From Ramazzottius varieornatus (taxonomy: Eukaryota > Tardigrada > Eutardigrada > Parachela > Ramazzottiidae), in assembly GCA_001949185.1 (NCBI GenBank), contig BDGG01000006.1, positions 1,547,657 to 1,611,656 on the forward strand: a stretch of DNA of 64,000 bases. Reading direction: 5' to 3'. The notes under the pieces were generated by a model that was not told the DNA's origin, made no database searches, and saw only the letters and a program-made list of their open reading frames with translations. Both the position numbers and the translations under genes were made by a program. This document shows positions 12,422-21,700 of this stretch, in pieces; position 1 is the stretch's first letter; every line of letters starts with the position of its first letter.

Positions 12422-12864
12422 TTAATAATGAGCATTACATTTTACATTACGTAGCACTTTACATTACAATTACACTTTTACACGACATCACAACCACGGG
12501 GAGTTCTAATGCAGATGTAAAATGTAATTACAACTTTCACCTGCCAGAATCTTCAGTATTTTTGAGTATTTTGCCGCCAGAAATCTAAAATTCAGCTGAC
12601 TTACGCGGGAAAATGTCAAACTCCTTGGGCATGGTCGTTCTGCAACCGTATTTTTATCTTTGTCCAGAAGACAATTACTAAGATCTATATTATATGCAAA
12701 CATAGACATAGCTGGTTTGTCGTTTTCGTCACTCCTTGTCACTTTTAGGCGTTGCAAACCGCTCGGTCCTTAAAATATAAGATGTAATTACACTTTTACA
12801 GTTGCACTATTTTACATTACACTTTACATTACATGGACCATCTGCGTGTAATGCTCATTATTAA
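12422..12864. repeat. MITE related to the 5698-8720 hAT element
   Basis: Ends read TTAATAATGAGCATTACA on the left and TGTAATGCTCATTATTAA on the right, a perfect inverted repeat sharing AATGAGCATTACA with the 3-kb hAT. Subterminal TTTACATTACA and ACACTTTTACA motifs occur on both sides as in the larger element. The 440-base interior has no transposase. It is best read as a non-autonomous derivative. Confidence 0.75.
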
Positions 12865-13249
12865 TCAGAGGCGGCTGGAGCCTCTGAAAAGGTCCGCGGT
12901 TTGGCCTTTTTCCTACGAACTTTTGAATCCCCATATTAGACTGCGTCCAAAGCATTTTCGCTTGGAACTGGCCATTTATGACATCGAGTTCCTCGTAATA
13001 TTGAACCGCATCAAAGGTTCAATTTGCCGCGGTAATGAAACCAGAACAAATGGTTGAAAAAATTCGAGCCAATAAATCAAAAACCACAGGGGTATTAAGG
13101 ACCAGTCTTCGCGTTGGCAACGCACTTCAGCCGGCGACGCGCACCAACGACCACGTTCGGTAGATGTTGTCCGACTAAAGGTAATGTTTGATTAAGTGAC
13201 TAAGAACAGCTGCGCACATCGTATTTGACTTTTACGTGTAGAGATGGGA

Positions 13250-13850
13250 TTAGTGTGATTAAGTTCGGTTTGGTATATTTCGATTTGATAAATTCTTACA
13301 CCGAATCGAAAATTTCGGTATGAATTCCACACCGATATTTTCGTTCTGGTAAGTTGCTACACCGAAATTTCGATACACCGAACCAAATCACACCGAAAAA
13401 TATGAAGTTTCTCTCATTAACGGGGAAAAACCACATAAAACTGGCGTAAAACGAGGCAGTTGGGTAACGTTTGGCGTGTCCTTTGATGTTGGGTGGTTTT
13501 CCTCCACCGGATGGCTGCCTGACTAAGCTCCGTTTCACGAGTGCCGTACTTCTCTGTAAGTCCAGGTACAGGTGTGCGGCCAGTCCAGTCAATCAACACA
13601 GTTGTACAATCAATGGATGTCAGTGCGGCAGCAACGACGTTTTACCCATTTCGCCAGGAGATTTTTGGGAATTCCACTCGTTTAAGCCCAAGAACTCAAA
13701 AAGCCGATTTCCACATCAAGTATTAGTGAGATCAAAAGCTTCGGACTGAGCAAAGACGTGACCATACCAAGACTTCAAACACATGGAAACCTGGATAGAA
13801 TGAGTACCAAGACTACATCGCGACTTCGTGATCAGTCTCCCACTTTGAGA
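13250..13850. repeat. CACCGAAA-rich inverted repeats and shared internal repeat
   Basis: 13270-13410 is built from ACCGAA / TTCGGT units in both orientations (for example TACACCGAAATTTCGATACA). 13655-13850 closely matches 38705-38845, the internal part of the ATATCG-rich element: both contain the AACTCAA-AAGCCG and ACCATACCAAGACTTCAAAC type segments. The two ends therefore look like variants of one repeat family with low-complexity termini. No gene. Confidence 0.5.
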
Positions 13851-13857
13851 AATCAGC

Positions 13858-15930
13858 GCTCGGACTCAGACGAAGAAGCACAGACAGCAAAAATATCCAT
13901 CACTAGTTTGCACAAAGTTGGAAATATCTCCCGACGTTCTTTCCACCACTGCAATGGCTTGTAATCAATTCCGTCGCCGTACCTGAATTGAAAAAGAGAT
14001 CTTATTTAGCGCGCAGACTGTAAGGCAATTATTGTATCCTTGATGAACCAAGAATATTGCCTAGGTATTTGTCCACTTCGCTCTGGTCAACACTCGCATT
14101 CTTGTTCAGCAGTTTGAGGAACTCACTTCAGATGGTGCTGGTAGACACGGAAGTAAGTGCTGTCGACTTCGGAATTTAGTCACTTTCGTTTTGTAGAGCG
14201 CACAGAACTTTTTTAACAGATCCGATGTCGCAAGCTCGCCCGCCGTGTCTGGTACCAGGCTTGTCTTGATGCAAGGATCTAAACGCAGCGCAACCTTAAC
14301 CACGTCTTGCTGCCAGGAGTCAGGACTGATACGCGTCAGCTTGTCCTCCATGGCTTTTGCAGTCTTTCTCGGAATATCGGCCTGTGAATAAATCTAGGAA
14401 AAACTACAAACGTGGTTAAATACCGAACACAGAAAAAATTTACATAACTTAGAGCAACCAGATTTAAGACACCTACCGCCGTTGGAAGCTCTGAGCTTTG
14501 TCTCAGGTGAAGAGCCAGACGTGTCAGATAAAGCTTTCCGACATGGAATGTTGGCTCTGCTGCAGCAGAGCGGTCGACCGTAGTCTGCTGCATAGGCGTC
14601 AGGAACTCAACCAGTTCCCTTATTTCGTCCCATTCCTTCTCCAGTAGAAGAGTTTTCTTCATGTCGGTGCTGCCGTGCAGAGTGAAGTACTTCTTTAAAT
14701 CGTGGCGCATCTCAAAGGCTCTTTCCACCACGTGTAACGTGCTGTTCCAACGGGTCGAACAGTTCAGCGGCGGGCCGAGCTTCTTCTTTTTGTCGTCAGT
14801 GAGCAGACTTCGGAAGATCCTTTTGGCTTCTGGTCTTTTCACGACTTTCATCAACTCGCGCACTCAACCGATCAAGTTCTTCTCATCTACCACGCCAACC
14901 TGACACACTGTATTCACCACATGACAAATACATCGTAATTTGAATTCAGAAACTGTAAGCAGAAAAACGCAACGTCAACGTATGTTATCTCCTACAGAAA
15001 TAAAACCAAGTAATTATAAAGGAAGAAATTTACCGTCGTTTTTCACACCGTGGCTTTCTCTCTCCATTCGCAGTTCAGGCAGGATGTCTTCGAAGAAGGC
15101 TGTCATGTTCGCTGCACCGTCCATTGTGTAGCCTAGAGTCTTACGAGCAATGTCGTAATCTCTCAAGACTGTCAGAACTGAGTTCTTCAGATTCTCGGCG
15201 CTCTGTTCGGCAGGCAGATCGACAAAGTCAAGCAGGACTCGGCGCAGCTCAACTCTTTGGTCACCCAGTGCGCTGCGATAGCCATGTATCCTTCTTGCGC
15301 TAGTGACGTCCATGGATCCATGGTGAGGGATATCCTTCCAGGTACTTCTGCCAGCTCCTTCTTTATCTACAGATACAAAAAAATCGTGATCAGAGTTTTC
15401 TGAATGCAGCTACTGGTCCAGACCGTAACTGTACGAAAAATGTACCAGAATGCGGGAGTTGGGCAAACGAAACTTTAAAGATCGTTATCCTGAGTGACGT
15501 AACATTCCAGTCAATGGCAACCATAACGTACGCCACTTGTGAAAATAATTCTGTCAAGCTTCTTTCCACGTGGCGCGCTTTTCACATACTATCATCAAGG
15601 AGCCTGCGCCGCTTGGGAAAATGAACGTACCCTCTCCTTGTATTTTTCGAAGTCATCGAACAGCCAAGACTTCAGAGTGTTTCTGGACCGTACAACATAC
15701 GAAGGGTTCAGAGCCTTAACAAATTCGACAAATTCTTTGTAATCGACCATCGAGAATGGTAGAGAGCAGTTCCCGATTAGACGCTTCAGCTTGTCGTCTA
15801 TTTCTCTCTGGGCTTTCTTGCTTATTGTCGGAATTCTGCAGCCTGCTTCCCCCTCCATCTTTTTACCACACCAGTCTGGAACTCGTTCCTTCGCACTTTT
15901 GCCTACCTTCAGAATTTGGCTTAGCAAAGT
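13858..15930 (-). pseudogene. Second hAT transposase, frameshifted
   Basis: Reading the minus strand from about 15930, the peptide LPFSMVDYKEFVEFVKALNP is the typical N-terminal hAT segment. Then comes MDPWTSLAQEGYMAIAAHW (15240-15330), and in a shifted frame VELRRVLLDFVDLP and YTMDGAANM (about 15120-15140), the region of a catalytic Asp. Further on are CSTRWNSTLHVVERAFEM (about 14720-14780) and the C-terminal dimerisation motif DYKPLQWWKERRE with ASSSESER near 13860-13990. At least one frameshift (about 15255) and intron-like or damaged joins between blocks make it non-functional as read. It belongs to a different hAT group from the element at 5698, which has a BED finger and another C-terminus. 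Clear terminal repeats were not found. Confidence 0.65.
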
Positions 15931-16439
15931 AAGCTCGTCAGAAAAGTTGGACCTCTTTCCTCGTACTTACAACAGTACTTCTTTCTTACGGCATCATGCG
16001 TCCGCTCAATGTCCTCGGCAGCTTTCCGCTTTTTCGAAGTCGTGGTGGGAGCTGTGGAGATCGAAGACGCAGCAGGTGATGGTGCTTGAACATCTTCTTC
16101 TACAACTCAGTCCTGTCTCGCTCCCGCTCGGCGTCTTCTTCTTCATGTCGACAAAGATCAGCTTCCAGAGACTTCCGTCGCCCGAACACCTTCTCAATAG
16201 TCTTCCTACTACTACATAACGACGGGTTTCGAATTCCGCTAAAGACCGCCGAACAAACTTCCAAGACTCACAATCGGGAAACTGTAGTATGAAAAATTCG
16301 CTACCGATATCCAGCAGAAATGAGATGATCGTTCACGCACGCTCGAGCACATAAATACATACGGCCGTACGATTAGGCGAGTGCATTGAGATCGGTGCTG
16401 ACGGCACATTCGGCACAGGACCGAATGGGCGGAGTATGT

Positions 16440-16880
16440 TCGGCACACCACGGCCAGAATCAAGGCTTTGAAATCAACCATAGTCTTTCGTGAACGTGTA
16501 TCTTCGCCGAGTTTGTCATTCACCAAAATACCGATATATCGAAAATGTGTCGATATAGCGCGATACGATATCGCCGAATATTTTATCGCGTTATTCGATA
16601 CGAGTTTCACACCGATATTTTCGATACGATATTTGCTGCATATTATGCCGCAAAGATTCGTTATATTTCGATACGATATCGGTATACCGGATCGTTGCCA
16701 GCAAAATTCCAGAAATATCGATATATCGCTGCGATATGGTGCGATATATCGAAAATACGGCATCGGAAAAATATCGTATTGAAAAATCGATGTCGAATGA
16801 ATATCGAAGACCGCAATAGAATATCCGCCGATATTGTATCGAAAAATATCGTATCGAATTTTATCGTTTTTTTGCTAGCG
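16440..16880. repeat. ATATCGATACGATATC-rich inverted repeat element (copy A)
   Basis: Dense palindromic runs of ATATCG, GATACGATATC and TTTCGATAC. The right side (16790-16870) is the reverse complement of 38535-38620. The left side (about 16450-16700) matches 38870-39125 in the same orientation, including ATCAACCAT and GAGTTTGTCATTCA. The copy looks like two element halves joined. No open frame here is more than a by-product of the repeat. Confidence 0.6.
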
Positions 16881-18654
16881 CTGGTCACATGACTGTCCCA
16901 TAGATTAGGCCTTGGGTGATAATGGCAAACTTCTCGCTCAGTGGACGAAATAACATGGGCCGTAAAAACCCCACCGTTACGGATTTCGGAACCCGTGGTA
17001 GCGAGACCGGATACCCGCCAGCGAAGCGCAAACGGAAAACACGGTGTAGGCTATTCGGATTCGGGTGAACGGGTCGCTTTGCGATGCGGTAAAGCATCGC
17101 AAATCATCGAAAAATTCAATTTTTGAGCCATAAGTCTAGAGGTGATTTGCAACTTCTTGACGGCTGACGTTCGAATGCCCGAAAACTTCAATTTTTGTTA
17201 GGTTTCGGTAGGTGCATCTGCGCGGTAGTTTATGGCTTTCTGCTGTATGCTGTGCTGTGCCGCACAAATTTCTTCAGTTCTCGCGCTGTAGTGCAGCGCA
17301 TGCGGCCAGATTCCGTGCTCTAGTTTGGACTCTGGCTATAATTATTTTTGGAGACTTTGGCCCAACCGAGAGACCTGACTGAATCATAATTTGCCGGCTT
17401 ATAAGCGGAATCCATCTACTATGCAATACGCAACTGCTTATGATCAGAATAATGCTCTCAAGCAGAGTTATGCTTGTCGACTCGAGAGCAACCGAAATCA
17501 GACCCGCTTGCGCTTAACACTCTGTGAACCGTGGGAACAGAACGGACCCAAAGTGGTGGTATTCTCGATTAATTGAAGGTTCCTTCAGCTTCTAATGGCG
17601 ATTTCATACTACCATACATTACCCCGCTTTATGCAATTTGGCTTCTCCATGGGCATGTTGCTTTATGGCGGGGTCGTGTATGGTAGCATAAAAGCATCGC
17701 GACGTATTCCACTTTGACCGTCCAAAGTGGAGCTTACAGCGCTTGATGGGCCACCAGCTGTACGAGGAGCGAAACCCTACTTTTGCCACTGGTATACTTT
17801 ACCTAGTCAAAGTCTGCAGATGGCAATGTTGGCTGCCTTGCTCCGCCAAGATCAGCTGATCACATTTACCACCATAAGGCGACCGAGAAGGAGTGGGTAA
17901 AGTTAGTGATGTGTAATATGGGTTAATGAGATCTAACATAATAAAAATAAATATCCGCCGTCCATCAAAGTTCTAATAAGTGACCACTACTACAGTAAAA
18001 CGTCTACCTGATTTAATAAAATATTACTATAGTAGATCTTCGGGGGTTTGATATCAAAATATAATTTAATATCGGAGAGCTCGACGGAAGATCCAAAGAT
18101 TCAGAATCACAACCACCAGATCAGCAAAAATACTGTAGTACAGCTTGCACCCTGCACCTGCACACTGTAACTTGGCCGGTTGAAGTGTCAGACTGTATGC
18201 AGGTGCACGGTGTTAAGGGTATTTATTTTGCAGTAGCCCTATTCTGCTGCTGTAGAGGCATCATTATGGTGTGGCGCACTTTATAAGGCGTGGTCGCACA
18301 TCGAGAAACTAACGCACACGCATTAGGACTCAGCAAATCAACCAATTTTTCGAATCAGCGGTAGCGTTACCCGTATTAAAATTTATTTTACTATGGACGA
18401 TGGACAACTTAATAATAATAAAATATCGCACTTCTGGTCTTAAACTACTACAATATAAATATCGGAATGCAGTGCCCAATTCTGTCTACTAAATATTCGT
18501 TAATATAGTAGATGCTCAAACTATCTACTATCATCTACTTTAATATAATATTAATAAATTAGAACATCACTAGGTAAAGTTTTAACTGTTCTGATCTAAT
18601 GTAGAAATCAAGGCAGAAGCCAAAGTGCATCTGTCGCACAGACAATCTCTTTCT
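16881..18654. other. Gene-free, partly AT-rich
   Basis: About 17755-17900 matches 62262-62400 (GTACGAGGAGCGA at the left end), a fragment of the MITE listed at 62266. 17930-18090 and 18380-18590 are AT-rich with repeated GTAGAT and TCTACTA motifs in both orientations. No gene was recognised. Confidence 0.45.
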
Positions 18655-18995
18655 ACTTCCCATGTCACATATGACACCGTTGGTCGCATTATGCGATCTT
18701 GCGACTGATCGTTTTCCCAAATGGCGCAAATTTTCAATGTTATCGGCTAGAAGCGTGCGCCACTGGAAAATAGCGATCTACCAAGCTTGGTTTTTTTCCT
18801 CAGTGGCGCATGTTTACATTGTTACTGTCAGCAAAAGTGCGTCACGTGGAGAACGATCTTGTACGAGGTGACAGTCGACCTTCGTGGCACACGATCTTAC
18901 CGTAATTATCCGACAGCGTGCGCCATTTCGAAAAACGATCTTGCCAACTTTGTTTGCCGAGTTCCCATCGGGACAAAAAGAGAACGACTTTTACG
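18655..18995. repeat. Cluster of GTGCGCCACTT hairpin repeats
   Basis: Several degenerate arms occur in a row: GCGACTGATCGTTTTCCCAA followed by ATGGCGCAAA, then GCGTGCGCCACTGG, AGTGGCGCATG, GTGCGTCACGTGG, and GCGTGCGCCATTTCG followed by ACGATCTTGCCAACTTTG. It looks like tandem or nested insertions of the short foldback repeat described at 185-290. Confidence 0.55.
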
Positions 18996-19088
18996 CGAGC
19001 TTCCAGAATTTTGTTTCAAGAACATGTAAACGGATGGTACAGCTAAACAACAAAATTTTCACTACAGCGGAGTGGATCCCGTTGTTGC

Positions 19089-19856
19089 CTAGTTGTTCTT
19101 GGACTTCGACTTCACAGCAGAAACTTTATGTTTGAGTTTTGGCAGGGGAGTCGTCTTGGCTTTTGATTTTGAAGCAGACGCGGAAGGTACCTTTTTGGGA
19201 ACTCTAGCGGTCTCAGCCCGTGCCTTGTCTCGTTTTGCTCTGGCCTTCGGAACGTGTCCTTCAGGAACATCCGCCGTAGAATTGATGTTCGGCGGTGGTG
19301 CGGAGACGTCGTTTGCTATCTCCGCAGCCACTTGCTTAGCCGTCTTTCTCTGTCGCTTTGGTGTGGCTTTACAAGGGTATCCTTGGTTAGTGGGGCTTTC
19401 ATCTTCGCTGTCTGTCGCGCTTTCCACTACCAGCTCGATGCTTCGCTTTCGGCTTCTCAAGCCTTTGGCTTTCCCGCTGTTCTTTTCTATCGCGGCTTTC
19501 TTTGCACTGATGTAAGAGCTCTCTGTGAGGATTGATCCATTAGAAACATCGAGACGGGACTCTTTCTCTCGCCGTTTCTTCTGAGGAGCACTGCGCAGAA
19601 AGTTTTTGTGAAATTCCAAAGCTACCACGGAGCCTACCGATTCCCCTGTCATGATTCTCCTGATTTCCAATAGGCAGCTAGTCGTCTCATTCTCGGTTAG
19701 GCCAATCTTTTCGCGAAGAATCTTTGTGATGTCTGCAAAATGCTCGTCACTTCCAACTTCCGTCTCTTCCACGATTTCCAAGTGAGGATTCACTGTGCCT
19801 CTGAGCAGCTTGGTGTCAAACGGAAAACTGGAAGTACGTTCTTTCCAACGGCCCAC
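19089..19856 (-). CDS. Last exon of a Lys/Ala-rich basic protein
   Basis: The minus-strand frame is open for 255 codons after a strong acceptor (TTTTCTTTTCAG, with the exon starting at 19856). It begins VGRWKERTSSFPFDTKLLRG and has an acidic-to-neutral first third. It then becomes strongly basic, with KAKGLRSRKRSIEL, TPKRQRKTAKQ, KARAKRDKARAETARVPKK and KSKAKTTPLPKLKHK, and ends KSKSKNN. Many K/R clusters look like nuclear localisation signals, and the composition recalls chromatin-associated linker-type or transposon accessory proteins. I do not recognise a family. Upstream exons would lie above 19860 but none could be assigned with confidence, so the start is unknown. Confidence 0.5.
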   Translation of the reverse strand: MGRWKERTSSFPFDTKLLRGTVNPHLEIVEETEVGSDEHFADITKILREKIGLTENETTSCLLEIRRIMTGESVGSVVALEFHKNFLRSAPQKKRREKESRLDVSNGSILTESSYISAKKAAIEKNSGKAKGLRSRKRSIELVVESATDSEDESPTNQGYPCKATPKRQRKTAKQVAAEIANDVSAPPPNINSTADVPEGHVPKARAKRDKARAETARVPKKVPSASASKSKAKTTPLPKLKHKVSAVKSKSKNN

Positions 19857-19929
19857 CTGAAAAGAAAAGCATTCAGTAGGATAACATTCGCATAACAAGT
19901 ATATTTGGAATCTGTACAAAAAACGCGAC

Positions 19930-20170
19930 AAAAATGTTTATCCGAGTGGCGCACGCTTTCACCCAACAACGGAGGTGGCTCGAGATATTAAAAAGGACCG
20001 CAGTTTGACCCTTTCTCTACGACGATGCTTGTCAGGTCCGTGCTCGGCACAACCTCGACTGATAATCCATGAAACTTCGTAGAAAAATGGCAAAATTGCG
20101 GACCTTTTTAATACATCCAGCCGCCCCTGGCTAGCAATGCTGACAACGTGCGCCAGTTTATGATCTGGCG
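19930..20170. repeat. Hairpin repeat interrupted by another inverted-repeat element
   Basis: The left arm is GAGTGGCGCACGCTTTCAC at 19950 and the right arm GACAACGTGCGCCAGTTT at about 20140. Between them sits a second inverted repeat, 19975-20135, whose arms read TTAAAAAGGACCGCAGTTTG and GCGGACCTTTTTAATACATC. A related unit with AAAGGTCCGCGGTTTGGCC lies at 12870-12905. So this is one short element nested in another. Confidence 0.5.
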
Positions 20171-20284
20171 CATTTTTCCCCCTAGTTTTACTGCAGGATT
20201 TCTTGTCTGCTGACGCTTCATCGCAGATAGCCAGATATAGAAGAGTAACCTTGGCCAGTAAGCTCTTACCTAAGCTGAACGAGT

Positions 20285-20347
20285 ACGGTGGACGATGTGA
20301 GTAGGGAAGTTGTGGCGAGAAACTTCCCTACTCACATCGTCCACCGT
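20285..20347. repeat. Perfect 27-base-stem hairpin
   Basis: 20285-20311 (ACGGTGGACGATG...GAAGTT) is exactly the reverse complement of 20321-20347, with a 9-base loop. No mismatches were seen. No terminator or gene end is evident nearby. Confidence 0.85.
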
Positions 20348-20399
20348 CCATCTACTTGATACGGCACATGTGTGGTTTACTGGATCAGCTGATCCTGGA

Positions 20400-20680
20400 C
20401 TGCAGCGAGGCTTGCTGCGCCGTCTGAACTTCTCTAAAGAAAGCGTAATCCCGAATATCGAACGGAATTCCCGAACGACTTCCTCTCTGGGATTTCTCGC
20501 GTCATGATTTTCTACTTATTCCCACTTTTAACTGAGTAGGAATAAAGCTAAGTGTTTATAGGTACTTTTGAATTATTTTGGGTTCTTGGTAGCGGGACGT
20601 CAGCGAGAAAACGACCGTGGAAAAAGTTGTCACCAGTGCGCCAAATGGGTAAAGTTGGATCTCGCTCCTCGTACTTCAAG
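20400..20680. repeat. Dispersed repeat, right half shared with 62528-62792
   Basis: The segments GTAATCCCGAATATCGAACG, TTGAATTATTTTGGGTTCTT and the terminal CTCGCTCCTCGTAC correspond in order to those in the MITE at 62266-62792. This is a truncated copy: the right terminus is present, but the left terminus was not found in place. Confidence 0.55.
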
Positions 20681-21376
20681 AATTCATCAATATCAACTTT
20701 GGTATATGTACGCGTACGTACAGCTTGATGAGTGGATTGATTGGTATTGTTCGCGCATGCAGCGCAACAGCTGATGTTATCAGCCATCGTGATGATGAGT
20801 GCTCACGATTACTCACTGTGACAACTGTAAGCTCGGAATTTCGTTCAAAAAATCAATGGCGTTTAACTATAGTATACATCAACTCGGCATAAAGCGTACT
20901 GACGCATGATACCGCTCTTTAACTGATCTAATCAAGACTGATCATGTGTTAAGCCACGGCTCTTGGGGCTTGAGATGTTTTACTGGCACGGTGAGCAGTC
21001 TTGTTGACTCTGGTGATTTTGTGTCTTGAAGTCGCTCTTTCGACCAGCTCCGACCGAGGTTGGAGTCATTGCGGATGGCGGAGTACCCAGGCTGTCGATC
21101 GAGGCCGAGACACCGAAATCTAGAGAAGTAGTAATCATGATTCCGCCTGATACCGGCAGTCGCGATCTCACTATTTCACTTAAAAAGTGTTCGAAGCAAC
21201 CGAAAGCAACCGAAACTGACCGCAACTACACAGTTTTCCAAGCAAACACTTCACCAAGATGGATCATCGTGGTGTCACTAACACCTTAAAGACCAAATAA
21301 AAATAAGAACGATTGCTTTTCGGATCATCTTCCTCGGTCCAGTGAGCGTCGAAGCAACTCATCTCTTTTTCGATGC

Positions 21377-21640
21377 TTACATAGCTGACTGACACTGGAT
21401 GTGCTTTCCAGTGTTTTCGAAACAAACATTGAGAACCTGCTTGAAGATGGAAGTGAGTAAGACAGGGGATTGTGAAACGTTTATGTCAATTGCAGCCAGC
21501 ATGATCTCGCGTATTCTGCTTATTGACTTGACACAATAGCGCTTCTTCCCGCTTCGCCGCGCATCAGCCCGGCTCTTCGAACCGAGAAGTTTTCTGATGG
21601 TTAGAAAGTTCCGCATTACTTTTCGTGGGTCAAGTTTCAT
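21377..21640 (-). CDS. Possible small hypothetical ORF, divergent from the Slo-like gene
   Basis: An 87-codon ATG-started frame on the minus strand whose start lies 60 bases upstream of the Slo-like start codon. The peptide is basic (MKLDPRKVMRNFLTIRKLLG, then KSRADARRSGKKRYC) and then more neutral. No family is recognised and no splice context supports it. It may be chance. Confidence 0.2.
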   Translation of the reverse strand: MKLDPRKVMRNFLTIRKLLGSKSRADARRSGKKRYCVKSISRIREIMLAAIDINVSQSPVLLTSIFKQVLNVCFENTGKHIQCQSAM

Positions 21641-21700
21641 TATAGCCAGCAGTTGTCGTTAGTTCATCGTTTGAGCTCAGCCGAACGCAGTACATCCGAA

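Noticed and set aside
16545-16892. Long open frame rich in Ile, Arg and Tyr on the plus strand, and its minus-strand mirror
   Set aside because: It is the translation of ATATCG/GATACGATATC repeats, not a gene.
18380-18590. AT-rich segment as possible origin or matrix-attachment region
   Set aside because: Only base composition supports it, with no specific motif.
20548-20787. ATG-started minus-strand frame beginning MADNISCCAACANN
   Set aside because: Most of it is the right half of the dispersed MITE also found at 62528-62792.
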